A stretch of 64,000 nucleotides of DNA from Channallabes apus (GCA_030522415.1 CM060127.1:10005207-10069206); one strand, 5' to 3'; counted from the stretch's first letter, positions 44,066 through 55,424 are shown. Translations and numbers: made by a program. The notes: generated by a model not told the origin, from the sequence alone.

Positions 44066-44605
44066 TTAAACCTCCACTCTGTCATCTCATCGTATACATT
44101 CCATAAGTGCGCTATACAACCCCAACAACTGACACTTCACATTGTTTCTGAAGCTGGTGAAGAGTGTATCAGCTGTTTGTCCATCAACTATGATTGTATA
44201 CCCGGTTCGTTTCACCGCAACAGGTTACATGAAAATATTAGCAACAGTTTGGTGATTTAATTTATATATTTGCCTATTATGGCATGTTATTGTTAAGTTA
44301 ACCCATGTCGAAATAAACGCTATTAAAAGAATTTAGTGCAATGTTTAATTTACATAAGTGCCGTCTTTTTTAACGCTGTCATGCAAAAGGAGTCAAAAAT
44401 CGATTCCTGAGCCACCGATGTCCGCTAATTCAGGACCTTCACTGTAGACAGCGCCGCGTAACGTCGGACGTAAGAGGCAGCGACTTAAGAAGACTCCTAA
44501 GAGACAGTTCGAGAAATACACTTAGAAAAGTTATCACTTAACGTAAGATATATCTTAAGAGTCTACTTAGCGCACGAATAGTGTGCGTTATCGAGAAACC
44601 GGGCC

Positions 44606-44735
44606 CAGGCTAATTGGCGCTCCTGAATTGTGTGTGTGTTGACCTACCGTAACAAATAGGGAATAAATTCAATGGAAATCATTGGCCTCCGTGGTCCCTG
44701 GCTGGACTACAAAGGTTCCTAGACGGATGGATAGA
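44606..44735 (+). repeat. V-SINE-like copy, 3' half (split)
   Basis: It continues the SINE at 41045-41215 from 'caggctaattggcgctcc' to the tail 'ctacaaaggttcctagacgg' with GGAT. Confidence 0.85.
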
Positions 44736-46910
44736 AACCTGACTTAACCTTAATTTACTGTATGATTCCTCTTGGCACCGGCTACTTTAAAAACCAAACT
44801 GAAAGTGACTCTTGCTACAGTCTTTGCTAACATTCTTGTTACCCATGGTGCTGTCTTCACTAAATATAGCACAAAATGTTAAAAAAAAAAAAAAAAAAAA
44901 ACATATGTAAACTCACTGACTTGGTTTCCACTGATGTGAAGTTTTGAACGGCTCCCAGGCGTCCGCGTAACTTACAGTAGCTGGTTTGGTTTGTCCGGTT
45001 CAGCTCGCTTTGTTCACTCATATGCTGAATCAAATTTCTTGCAAAATATCAGTTATTAAGGCAAAAATTCTATCAAAATTCTATCTATTCTACCTCTTCT
45101 TATTGTTATGTCACTGTTTGTTTGTTTTTGTTTGTTTGTTTGTTTGTTTTTGTACGTATCTTGCATGTTATTCTGTCTTTTTTACTCACAGAAATCTGGA
45201 TGATTTCTTTAAACACCTGATCTACAACGTGTCTGAGAGTGAGGAGGCGATCTATTGAAAGGATTTATGAAAAAAACATCGAGTTTCCTTTCTCAGGATT
45301 TCTGGAAACAGCGTGGGTTGAAATCGTCGAGCCGACGGAGAATTCCTGCATTCGAGCTCTGCCATCGTCAGTCTCGAGCGAACACCGGCATTGTGCTGAG
45401 TGGACACGTCTGGAAGAAGACAAACCTAGAAGGAAACAAGTTTTGCTAGGAAAAGAGCAGGTAGAGGGACACGAGAAGGGGAGGGGAGGAAGAACTTTCA
45501 GTGTGTGAAGGTGAAGTCTTCATACAGAGCAGAACGATATATGCAGGAGACGGATCAGTGGCGGATCAGATGTGTGTATATACGGTAGGAAGACTGGACG
45601 CAAGTTCATGTACAAACTTTTTGGTTTTGAAAGAAAAGTCCCTTTTGTCTGGCTAATAGTTGCGAATGAAAATCAGCTAAACGTGTAATGGAATTAAAGC
45701 CTGTGACAGAAGTGAGTGTGATTTTAAGGGTTTTAAAAGAGGAGCCGTAATGAGAGGAAACAGCAGATGTAGCGTTTCACACACAGGAAGGAAAGTTATC
45801 TGTCTTTTTCTCTCTCTTTCTTTCTCCCTTTTAACCCCGCTCGTTTTCTTTTGCGTGCGTTCTGTAACGCAGAACAGACACCTGGGCATCGAGCATAGCC
45901 AGGAGCACAAAGCTGTGCTGTTAAGGCGGTTTTATTTCACACTCCGCAGCATAGCTGAGGGGGTCGGCTCACACCGAGGCGGAACAGGAGAGAAGCGGCA
46001 GCTGCCATGTTACATAATGCAAATGGTTCCATGTTAGCAGCACTGGGTGTTTCATAGCACCCGTCTGCACAGCCCACCTGGCAGTGTTAGACTCGGCAGA
46101 TCTCATCACCTCTTTTATTTATTTTTTCCTTCTCCTCCTTGCGTGGATGTACCATAGTGTCATTTCACACTCCATGCTTTGTATAAGAGTAAGTTGTTCT
46201 TTTGCATGTCCAAAAAAAAAAAAAACCCAAAACACTATAATTGCTAGTAAGCAGGGTCAAAAGATGAGAATGGAATTTTTATTTCCAACTTCCTGTTTGC
46301 CCTTGCCAAGAAAGTCAGAAGGAGAGCCTGTTTTAAGTAAGAAGCGAGGGTAGGAGATGATTAAATTTCCCCCTTTAGCCACACACGATGAAAACACAAC
46401 GCGAGCACACGCCAAGGTCACACCCCGGGTTTGTGTGTTCGGTTCGCTGCCGGCTCTGTCTACGGGTTTGTTTGTGCTCGTTGCCTTATTTTCTCCTCGC
46501 CTCCACTTTAAAAGCCGGAGGAAGATTGGTAACGGGGTAAAAACATCAGCACGCCCGAGCGTAATCTGTTACAATGACACTCCTGAGGATCCGAAGCAAC
46601 GAGCGCCTGACTGTTTAATAAACAGCGAGCTCGCACTGAAGTACGGTCTTAACTATGATTCATTACTGTCGCCGCATCCTGTATGAAAATAAAAGAGCCG
46701 CCTGAGGGACCTGCTCAATTCCAGGCCTAGTAAATTGCTCTAAATTGCCTCCAGATTACACTGTGTAAAGTTCACTTTCACTCTGGACTTTTTTTTTTTG
46801 TTGTTGTTGTTGTTGTTTGTTTTTCCCCCCCAAGACTGATCGAATACTCATGAAATGGAGAAGCAGTAGCCGTAACGGTCGCTTCATGAAAATATAGCAT
46901 AATAATATTA
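44736..46910. other. Unique-looking DNA, no gene seen
   Basis: Frames of 89-109 codons (e.g. 45239-45508, 46357-46686) have no known domain and no clear splice context. Simple repeats: an A-run at about 44880-44900, (GTTT)n at 45114-45152 and (GTT)n at about 46796-46822. Confidence 0.45.
45114..45152. repeat. (GTTT)n microsatellite
   Basis: GTTT units with two longer T spacers. Confidence 0.9.
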
Positions 46911-48345
46911 CAATGGCTTGCAAAAGTATTCACACCCCTTGAACTTTTATCACATTACAACCACAAACGTGAATGCATTTTATTGGGGTTTTATATGACA
47001 GACCAACACAAAGTGGTACAGGATTGTGAAGTGGAAGCAAAATCCTACAGTAAATTGCTTTACAAATAAATCTGTGAAAAACGTGGCGTGCATTTGTATT
47101 CAGCCCAAGTCACTTCTACTTTGTAGAACCAGCTTTCGCTGCAATCACAGCTGCAGGCCTTTTGGAGTGTGTCTCTACCAGCTTTGCACATCTCGGGAGT
47201 GAATTTCTTTCTCATTCTTCTTTGCAAAATAGCTCAAGCTCAGTCAGATTAGATGGAGAGCATCTGCAAACAGCACTTCTCAAGTCTTGCCACAGATTCT
47301 CAATTGGATTTCGGTCTGGACTTTGAATGGGCCGTTCGAACACGAGAACATGCTTTGATCTAAAACATTGCATTGTAGCTCTGGCTGTATATTTAGAGTC
47401 GTTGTCCTGCTGGAAGGTGAACCTCCATCTTCAGTCTCAAGTCTTTAACAGGTTTTCTTCTGAGATAGCCCTGTATTTGGCTCAATCCATCTTCTCATCA
47501 ACTCCGACCAGCCTTTCTGTTCCTGCTGAAGAAAAGCATTCAAGGAACATGATGCTGCCACCACCATGCACATGGATAGTTTTCCGCCACATGTACTGCA
47601 TAGCCATTTGCATTCACCCCAAAGTTGAATTTTGGTCTCACTTGACCATAGATTCTTCCACATGTTTGCTGTGTCCCCCTGTGGCTTGTCGCAAACTGCA
47701 AACAGGACTTCTTATGCCACTTCTTCTTGCCACTCTTCCATAAAGGCCAGATTTGTGGAGTGCACGACTAATAGTTGTCCTGTGTACAGATTCTCCCACC
47801 TGAGCTGTGGATCTCTGCAGCTCCTCCAGAGTTACCATGGGCCTCTGGGCTGATTCTCTGATTAATGCTCTCCTTACCTGGCCTGTCAGTTTAGGTGGAC
47901 GTCCATGTCTTGGTAGGTTTGCAGTGCCATATTTTTGGCCATATTTTCCACTATTTTTGGAACAGCACTCTGTGAGATGTTCAGAGCTTTAAACTGCTTT
48001 AAACTTCTGCATGACCTGTCTGGTGTGGTACTTGGGCATCATGATGCTGTTAGTTTATTAATGTTCTCTAACAAACCTCTGAGGGCTTCACAGAACTGCT
48101 GTATTTATACTGAGATTAAATGGGAATTAGTTAGTTGGGAAACTTCTACTGTAAAGGCAACTGTAGTTTAGTTAGGGGTCTCAGAGTAAAGGGGGCTGAA
48201 TACAAACACGTACCACACTTCAGATATCTATTTGGAAAAAAAAATAAAACAATTTATCATTTTCTTTCCTCTTCTCCATTATGAGCCACTTTGTGTTGGT
48301 CTATCACAGAAAATCTCAATAAAATACATTTGTGGCTGCAACTGT
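46911..48345 (-). mobile_element. Decayed Tc1-like element ('cttgcaaaagtattc' family)
   Basis: The left end 'caatggcttgcaaaagtatt' follows a TA. The interior carries a broken minus-strand transposase. On the right the order runs to the 'ccactttgtgttggtctatc' subterminal block, but the outermost repeat is lost. A plus-strand partial copy of the same family is at 51148-51847. Confidence 0.75.
47445..47992 (-). pseudogene. Tc1-like transposase, inactivated
   Basis: Blocks in order on the minus strand: a helix-turn-helix region (from about 47990), MVTLEELQRSTAQVGESVHR and TTISRALHKSGLYGRVARR (47638-47838), then MWKNLWSSETKIQLWGE (47445-47663). The usual WSDETK reads WSSETK, so the first catalytic Asp is Ser. 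Frameshifts separate the blocks and the rest is spread over 46990-47440 in other frames. Confidence 0.7.
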
Positions 48346-48373
48346 AATAAAAATGCATTCTTTTATGTGTTCC

Positions 48374-48520
48374 TCATTCCATATTTTTTTTCAAACATTT
48401 ACCACCAAGAACAACAACAGTGGCCAAGATCACAGATATTATAAATGCAAGAACGCAAGCTAGGCCTATGATAAATCCGTATATCACCTCGCTTTTTAAT
48501 TCTGACGTATTTATAGACGA
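48374..48520 (-). other. Hydrophobic-segment frame, unassigned
   Basis: The end of a 116-codon minus frame reads EVIYGFIIGLACVLAFIISV followed by ILATVVVLGGKCLKK. This is a plausible single membrane helix with a basic stop-transfer end. No homology, signal peptide or convincing exon borders could be seen, and AT-rich DNA can produce this by chance. Confidence 0.15.
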
Positions 48521-49670
48521 GAGGTGCTTTAAATAAAACACCCTGACAAAGAAGATGGGATGAAAAAGATGTATAAAGAGGAAGAATAATGGCTTAACAG
48601 GAACAGATGCTAGATTTGTGACAATCTTTTTGTCAGCAACTCTTAATACCAAGTGTTTTTCGTCGCCGGCTGCACTCTCTCTCCCCCTCGGGGGAATCCT
48701 TGGCAGGAGAACACTTCCAATCAAAAAGAAGCTGGAGTGAATTTGGCATTGTCGTGCACCTAACCTTAACCTTACACTTTACCCTCCTCCCCTCATCCTA
48801 CACCAACTCCAGCAAACTTCCTTCTTCCAGATATCTCGTGTTTGAAAAAGTTGCACGCTCTTTGTATTCACGCCGTGTTGTTCTCACCAAACGATTGCCC
48901 TTTCTACTGCGAGTCTGAGCAGAGAGAAACATAATACAGCGTTTCATATTCCAGAACTGAGATTCAGTATATTTTCCAAATCCTTTGGTGCTTTGATTCT
49001 CAAAGCATGCTGGGAAAGGCAAAGAAATTGTAGCTAAGTTCTCACATAACGGATTGATGTAATAAAGTCTTTGTATTATTCTTCTGAGAATGCTGCACTT
49101 TATTATTTGCTCAGGAATGTTCATTATCAGCCTCGTTGCTGTTTGAGAATCTTTGCAAGCACCTTTGCGTTTATTATAGGAAACAAATGCAGCTGTTAAA
49201 CGTGGCAGCGGTGAAGACTTACTGTAGGTGCAGTGCTGGGGCGAAATAAATGAATGCACAATGAAGCGATTTATTGTAAAGGGCGTGTCGTTCTGTATGT
49301 AAAGATCGTTACGCAGGAGTGAGATCATGACGTGCAGAATTATAGTAGAGACTGTACACTCACTGTATCCGCGATGGGAAAAGGACAGGATAGGTGAAAC
49401 CTGTGCATTTGCACTGTTCATTAAGCAGCTTTATACAGTATTATGGATAAAAAGATTGTTAGTTCTCTGAAGTCATTAAGGTGTCCTGTGTGCTCAATAA
49501 ACCCCTGCTTCATTAACAGCACGTAATTTGTTCTAGAGCTGGCATTGACCCGTAACACAGGGACAGTTTATTATATTTTATGTTATAGTTTATTATAAAT
49601 TAATGGTTAATCATCCAGAAGAGGACCGGCTCCCCTTAGAGTCAGTTGCCAGTTCAGGGATTCCCCAGCC
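48521..49670. other. Unique-looking DNA, no gene identified
   Basis: Holds the longest non-repeat frame in the window, 207 codons on the minus strand (48798-49421). It has no recognisable domain, signal peptide or compositional bias, and is not called a gene. Confidence 0.4.
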
Positions 49671-50269
49671 CACCCCACCCCACCCCACCCGACACTACCC
49701 CACCCCACCCCAAACTACCCCACCCCACCCCAAACTACCCCACCCCATACTACTCCACCCCACCCCATACTACTCCACTCCACCCCATACTACTCCACTC
49801 CACCCCATACTACTCCACTCCACCCCACCCCACCCCATACTACTCCACCCCACCCCACCCCATACTACTCCACCCCATACTACTCCACCCCACCCCATAC
49901 TACTCCACTCCACCCCATACTACTCCACTCCACCCCATACTACTCCACTCCACCCCACCCCACCCCATACTACTCCACCCCACCCCACCCCATACTACTC
50001 CACCCCACCCCACCCCATACTACTCCACCCCACCCCATACTACTCCACTCCACCCCATACTACTCCACTCCACCCCACCCCATACTACTCCACCCCATAC
50101 TACTCCACCCCACCCCATACTACCCCACCCCACCCCATACTACTCCACCCCACCCCACCCCACGCCATACTACCCCACCCCACCCCACCCCACACTACTC
50201 CACCCCACCCCACACTACTCCACCCCACCCCACTCCACCCCACCCCACACTACTCCACCCCACCCCACT
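49671..50269. repeat. ACCCC-based minisatellite with 15/20-bp higher-order units
   Basis: About 600 bp built from ACCCC pentamers mixed with a 10-bp variant 'atactactcc'. These form recurring units such as 'accccatactactcc', some with 'actcc' spacers. Everything is in multiples of five. The plus strand has almost no G (I see only two, near 49690 and 50163), so the other strand is a run of TGGGG-type blocks. Confidence 0.97.
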
Positions 50270-50815
50270 AGGCCCTGTGGAGTAATGCGTGAAGGGGCCA
50301 GAGCTGCCCCGGTGGCCCAATGGGAACCTACACAGTACCGGGCATGATGTTTTGTGTTGTAATATTATTACATAAATCAAATGTAATAAAAATTCAGAGC
50401 TTTGCTACAAAATTCAAATTGCCTATTTAAACCTGTACATGTCCCACTGAATGCAATGACATTGTTACAAGAAACTAAATCTGGATTTCTCTGTGAAACC
50501 GCACACACACGCTGAAAAATTCATGAATAATGGATACTTGATACTTACTGTAAATAGAGCAGTTGATGATTACAATCTGGTCTTTTGCTTGACCAATCTT
50601 GGTCATCAATATTGCTTTACTCTGTGCGCATGAGTCCTGTTCTTGACCGAGTGTACATTCATACGCAAGTATACCTTCCATCAACATATGCATATTCCAA
50701 GTACATATGCACTCAATAATCTGAGCCTGTGTGACAATTAAAAATAACCCAACATATTTCAATATGAAAAGATGGGTAAGAAAACAATAGCAATGATAAT
50801 TAGAAGTTTATCCAA
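50270..50815. other. Unique-looking DNA, no gene seen
   Basis: Short frames only. Confidence 0.5.
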
Positions 50816-50819
50816 CTTT

Positions 50820-51125
50820 AACATCATTCTAGAGAGATTTTGGCAGAACATTGCTTCAGTTCATTAAGGTCATGGGCATTAATTTATGAACAGCCCCTTT
50901 AAAATATCATGGAATCTCAGTGGGGTGGAGATGAGTGATCTTTGACATGGCCATTGCAACATCTTGATTGTTTTTCTTCTTCTTTAAACAGTCGGATGTC
51001 TATTCACTGTTGTGTTTGGGGTTTTTGTCTTGTTGCATGACCATGACCCAATTTCGTTTACAGCTGAAGCTGCTGTACAAATGGCCTTGGGTTCATCTCA
51101 AAAATATCCCAATATAAATCACGTA
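50820..51125 (-). pseudogene. Decayed Tc1-like transposase fragment
   Basis: Antisense words such as 'aatctcagtggggtggagat', 'gtcttgttgcatgaccatga' and 'cccaatttcgtttacagct' follow the order of a Tc1 transposase coding region. Reading frames are lost. Confidence 0.45.
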
Positions 51126-51147
51126 CATCATTGTCTCAATAAATCTA

Positions 51148-51847
51148 CAGTGCCTTGCAAAAGTATTCATACCCCTTGAACTTTTTCACATTTTGTCATG
51201 TTACAACCACAAAAGTAAATATTATTGGGATTTTATGTGTTAGACCAACGCAAAGTGGAACATTAATTGTGAAGCAAAATAATTAATGGTTTTCAAATAA
51301 ATATATAATATATATATATTACAAATAAATATCTGTAAAGTGTAGCCTGTTTTGTACTCAGCCCCTCTTTACTCTGATACCACTAAAATTCAGGGACCAA
51401 TTGCTTTCAGAAGTCACCTAATTAGTAAATAGCGGCCACCTGTGTGTAATTATTTAATTTAAGGATAAATAAAGCTGTTCTGTGAAACCCTCAGAGGTTT
51501 GTTAGAGAACATTAGTGAACAAACAGCATCATAAAGCCCAAGGTTCCCTCCAGACAGGTCAGGGATAAAGTTGTTGAGAAGTTTAAACCAGGGTTAGGTT
51601 ATAAAAAAATATCCCAAGCTTTGAACATCTTACATAGCCCTGTTCAATCCATCATCCAAAAATGGAAAAAATATGACACGACTGCAAACCTACCAAGACG
51701 TGGCCGTCCATCTAAACTGACAGGCTTGGGCAAGGAGAGCATTAATCAGAGAAGCAGCCAAGAGGCCCATGGGAACACTGGAGGAGCTGCAGAGATCCAC
51801 AGCTCAGGTGGGAGAATCTGTACACAGGACAACTATTAGTCATGCAC
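51148..51847 (+). mobile_element. Tc1-like element, 3'-truncated
   Basis: Starts after TA with 'cagtgccttgcaaaagtatt'. The subterminal region and the 5' half of the transposase follow, including QSIIQKWKKYDTTANLPRRG and 'caggtgggagaatctgtaca'. The frame breaks repeatedly and the element stops near 'gtcatgcact'. Same family as 46911-48345, opposite orientation. Confidence 0.75.
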
Positions 51848-51987
51848 TCATGACAATATGTTTATATTCTTACTGATACTCTGTAGCTAAAAGGTGAGGA
51901 GAATAAACCATGGTGGACAGTCCTGAGAAACGTACGAGATTTACTTTATATTTCCACTTTAGAATATCAGCTCCGTTAACTTCCAGG
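51848..51987. other. Spacer, nothing recognised
   Basis: Short unique DNA. Confidence 0.35.
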
Positions 51988-52090
51988 CTCTGGGGTTGAA
52001 TCCCAAATAGCGTTAAATGGAAAGCTAGTGCGCTATTTATGGTGCACAACCCCTTGTTTCACACACCAAGTAGCGCCCTGGATCAGGGGG
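51988..52090 (-). repeat. Dispersed repeat ('gcgcactagctttc' family)
   Basis: The reverse complement shares 'ctacttggtgtgtg', 'gcgcactagctttc' and 'gggattcaac' with 61087-61205 (plus strand). No coding part; the family was not recognised. Confidence 0.5.
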
Positions 52091-52329
52091 TAGATTTAGG
52101 GTTAGGATCAGGTTTAGGACACAGTCCGGAGTTTCCACATAGAAGTTTTCACGCAAGTGTCTTGGTGGATTTCTTTGTTTTTTTCCTGGTGGAATTTTGA
52201 TATGAGCTGAAAGTTCTAGTCAAATACAGCAAATGTCCTGAATGTTTTAACAGATAAAAGATAACTTAATATTTTAGTTCTAAAGTATGCAACAAAAATG
52301 TTACAGTAATATATGCTTAATAAATTCTG

Positions 52330-52690
52330 AAATCCTTATGCGGTTCTCCCACATCACTCCACTTCTCTACTCCCTCCACTGGCCTCCTGTAGCTGCCCGA
52401 ATTAATCAAACCTCTCTGGAAGCTCAGCTACAAAGCTAAAACAGCCCAGCATCCACTTACCTCAAAGCTCTAATCACACTCTGAATTGGACAAAGTTCCC
52501 TCGATCCTCCAGCACTGCTTGACTGCTTCCACCATCTCTCAGGGATTGAGGAAGACATGCACCTAGACTGTTTTCTGTCCTGGCTTCTGGGTGGTGGAAC
52601 GAACTTCCTATGTCCATCTAGCTGAGTGATCGCCACTGGCAATCTTTAAGCAATGACTACAGACCTGTCTTTCTTAGATATTTGGGTTAA
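52330..52690 (+). pseudogene. CR1/Rex1-like LINE ORF2 C-terminal remnant
   Basis: Broken frames read SHHSTSLLPPLASC-type sequence: 'cactccctccactggcctcc' corresponds to the LHWLPV block seen in many fish LINEs. Later blocks correspond to an ERTSYVHLAE-like motif and a C-terminal tail. There are several stops and frameshifts, and the 3' untranslated end is unclear. Confidence 0.5.
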
Positions 52691-53083
52691 CAGCCTCCAT
52701 TAAAAAAAACCTTTCCAACAGTGTTGATTGATGGTACTTACAGTTAGTAACCGAACTGTAATGGAACTGTAACTGTAACGTCCAGTGATGGAAACTTCAA
52801 AGCACTTCTTGAAAAAAGCATCAGTAAAATGTAAATGTACTGTAAATAATGTAAACAGTGGGCATTTCTGTGTAACATCAAATTCCAAAAGCAAGTCTAA
52901 AATCCTTATTTGAGATGTGATCTGAATAGAGTCAAAACGGATCACGCAAAATTTTATCTAAAATGTAATTCCTCAGAAAGTGCTTTATCCTGGTCAGGGT
53001 CATAGTTGATCCACAGGAACACTGGGCACTAAGAACAGGACACACATGAGAAATACACATCACATGCACTATACCAAAGTACT
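52691..53083. other. Unique-looking DNA, no gene seen
   Basis: Short frames only. Confidence 0.45.
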
Positions 53084-53410
53084 GGCCCAAAGTATGTGGA
53101 CACCTGTCCATCACCCTTATACCAGCTTGTCCAACATCTCAATCCAGATTTCATCCTCCTTTGCCTCCACTCTTCTGGGAATGTTTTTAAAGTTTTGGAG
53201 CTGTGGCTGTGGAGATATGGTTTTATTCAGCTACAAGAGCATTAGTTATGTCAAGAAGTCTCCAGTTCCAGTACATCTTATAGGTGCTCATTGGGTAAGT
53301 CAGGTCTCTGTGCAGGTCACTTGATTTCTTCCACTTCAAGAACCACATATGGGGTTATGGTCATGCGTTCATAGTTTGGTCCCTTACAGTAGCTCATACT
53401 GTAGAAAGTA
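53084..53410 (-). pseudogene. Decayed Tc1-like element fragment
   Basis: 'agtatgtggacacctgtcca' (left terminus), 'ctccactcttctgggaatgt' and 'tctctgtgcaggtcacttga' are diverged versions of a common fish Tc1 family, in the antisense orientation. The 59046-59415 fragment is the same family in the opposite direction. Confidence 0.6.
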
Positions 53411-53555
53411 AGAGAAATTAACATTGTCAGTACTAACAATAAAGCATCAAGTCTACCTCGTGAGCTGACGACTAAATGGTCATGAAATGGTAGCAAATCC
53501 AGATGAACGTGTCCTGTGCAAAAGTTTTTTTTTATTTAATTTTTTTAATTACCTT
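53411..53555. other. Spacer, nothing recognised
   Basis: Short unique DNA with T-runs. Confidence 0.35.
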
Positions 53556-53860
53556 TATTCATTCATTCATTTTCTATACCGCTTAATCCTGTGTTCAGGG
53601 TCGCGCGGGACCTGGAGCCTATCCCAGGAGACTTCGGGCACTAGGCGGGGTACACCCTGGACAGGGTGCCAATCCATCGCAGGGCACACACACATACACA
53701 CACTCAATCACACACTACGGGCAATTTAGGAACGCCAATTAGCCTAACCTGCATATCTTTGGACTGTGGGAGGAAACCGTAGTACCCGGAGGAAACCCAC
53801 CAAGCACAGGGAGAACATGCAAACTCCATGCACACAGAGACGGGAATCGAACCCGGACCC
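53556..53860 (-). repeat. V-SINE-like copy, head-truncated
   Basis: From the (GAAT)n tail and 'tctataccgctta' (plus view) to 'gaacccggaccct', where the tRNA head should follow but another SINE starts in the opposite direction. Confidence 0.85.
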
Positions 53861-54166
53861 TAGTAGTGTAGTGGTGAACACTGTCGCCTTACACTTTGAG
53901 GGACCAGGTTCAAGTCCTGCCTTGTGCATGAAGTGTGCATGGTTTCCTATGCTTGGTGGGTTTCCCCAGAGTTCTCAGGTTTCCTCCCCAGTCCAAAGAC
54001 ATGCAGATTAGGCTAATTGGCGTTCCCAAATTACCTGTAGTGTGTGAGTGTATATGTGTCCTATGACGGATTGGCACCCCATTCAGGGTGTATCTCCTGG
54101 GATAGACTCCAGGCCCCCTGCGACCCTGTATACAGTATAAAGCGGTATAGACGATGAGTGAGTGAT
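53861..54166 (+). repeat. V-SINE-like copy, inverted partner
   Basis: Begins 'tagtgtagtggtgaacactg' directly at the truncated head of the previous copy. Ends 'ataaagcggtatagacgatg' with GAGT repeats. Confidence 0.85.
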
Positions 54167-54941
54167 TACATCATCCAGCAAGCTGCCAAAGATCAGACTT
54201 GTTTTTTTTTTAGCCGGTTTGATTTGCCACCATCAATGAAAAGCGTAAAGGCTGCTTGCTTCAAGTAGCACATCATGACCAAATATTTCACACTTTGACA
54301 TAATCTTGCTGGCTAGATCCAGTACGCTGTTATGCGTGGGTACATGATTGTAACTAATTTGCAAACAACAGGGTAGAGCACCTTTTGAATGTACGCAAAA
54401 ACACAAATAAAGTGATGCCTTTGCTTGTTATATCAGAAATTTTTATTTATTTGTTTAATCATTTCTTCCAAACAGCAAAGCTAAGGTAAGTATGACAGAG
54501 CTAATATAAGCTGATTTATTATGCACCTCTGTAGGTCACTCGCTCTCGTTCTTCTCGTTCCTGCAGTAAAGAAGCCTGGCAGCTGCATCTTTATAAAAAG
54601 TAATGAGAAATCCCACTTGCTGACAAATCTATTAAAGTACCAATTTACTTTCCAGAAGTGCTGCAGGTGATATTTATGATGCCAAAGCATTGGGAAGGAA
54701 GGGGCTTGACGATATAGTCATTAACAGGAAATGGGGCTACATTTGCATTTTGAGTGTCTACGTTTAAAGGGTTTTAAACAGCACAAGCCACCCCATACAT
54801 CCCAAAGGGTCGCGTCATGGCATGGAATCTTCCTAACATCAGGCGGATTTAAGGAGTAAAACTACAATTAAAGTGACATAGTTCTGTCTACTTAAACGCC
54901 ACACCGCTATGGAATACCAAGCGACTTTAAATAGCATGGTA

Positions 54942-54980
<39 letters not shown>

Positions 54981-55044
54981 ACATAAAGTGCTGTCAAATG
55001 ATTAAAAAATTTTATCTAGTTAATCACAGTCATAGTCTGTGATT
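54167..55044. other. Unique-looking DNA with a GT tract, no gene seen
   Basis: (GT)n at 54944-54979. No other signal. Confidence 0.5.
54944..54979. repeat. (GT)n microsatellite
   Basis: About 18 uninterrupted units. Confidence 0.95.
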
Positions 55045-55424
55045 ATTCATTCATTCATTCATTCATCTTCTATACCGCTTTATCCTCTATACAGGGTCGC
55101 GGGGGACCTAATCCCAGGAGACTTCGGGCACTAGGCGGGGTACACCCTGGACAGGGTGCCAATCCATCGCAGGGCACACACACATACACACACTCACACA
55201 GGCCAATCACACACTACGGGCAATTTAGGAACGCCAATTAGCCTAACCTGCATATCTTTGGACTGTGGGAGGAAACCGGAGTACCCGGAGGAAACCCACC
55301 AAGCACGGGGAGAACATGCAAACTCCATGCACACAGAGACGGGAATCGAGCCTGGCCGGGGAATCGAACCCAGACCCTGGAGGTGCAAGGCGACAGTGCT
55401 AACCACTACACCACCACGCCGCCC
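55045..55424 (-). repeat. V-SINE-like copy, full length
   Basis: From head 'gcgtggtggtgtagtggtta' (minus strand) with a duplicated B-box region to the tail and (GAAT)n. Almost the same as 11938-12305. Confidence 0.92.

Larger units (their letters stand above)
41216..44605. mobile_element. PIF/Harbinger-like element inside a SINE, CAG target duplication
   Basis: The 3,390-bp element begins 'ggcccggtttctcgaaag' and ends 'ttatcgagaaaccgggcc'. CAG is present outside each end (41213-41215 and 44606-44608). Removing the element plus one CAG restores an ordinary SINE reading 'gcagatcaggctaattgg'. Both ends are rich in 'ctaagt' and 'cttaag' words. A second terminal-type motif (tttcccgaaac) lies 79 bp from the left end, exactly as in the 37047 element. 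The interior holds an L2 3' fragment (41674-43200) and a nested MITE (43680-44065). No transposase frame is present. Confidence 0.8.

Noticed and set aside
45239..45508. 89-codon frame that might be an exon
   Set aside because: No domain, no convincing splice sites or neighbouring exons, and an alternative frame of similar length overlaps it.
49671..50269. Telomere-like repeat
   Set aside because: Vertebrate telomeres are TTAGGG repeats; this array is TGGGG-based and interspersed with a 10-bp variant.
49603..50347. Two overlapping 222- and 233-codon frames rich in Pro, His, Thr and Tyr
   Set aside because: They are translations of the ACCCC minisatellite. A 5-bp period leaves every plus frame free of stops, so length carries no coding meaning.
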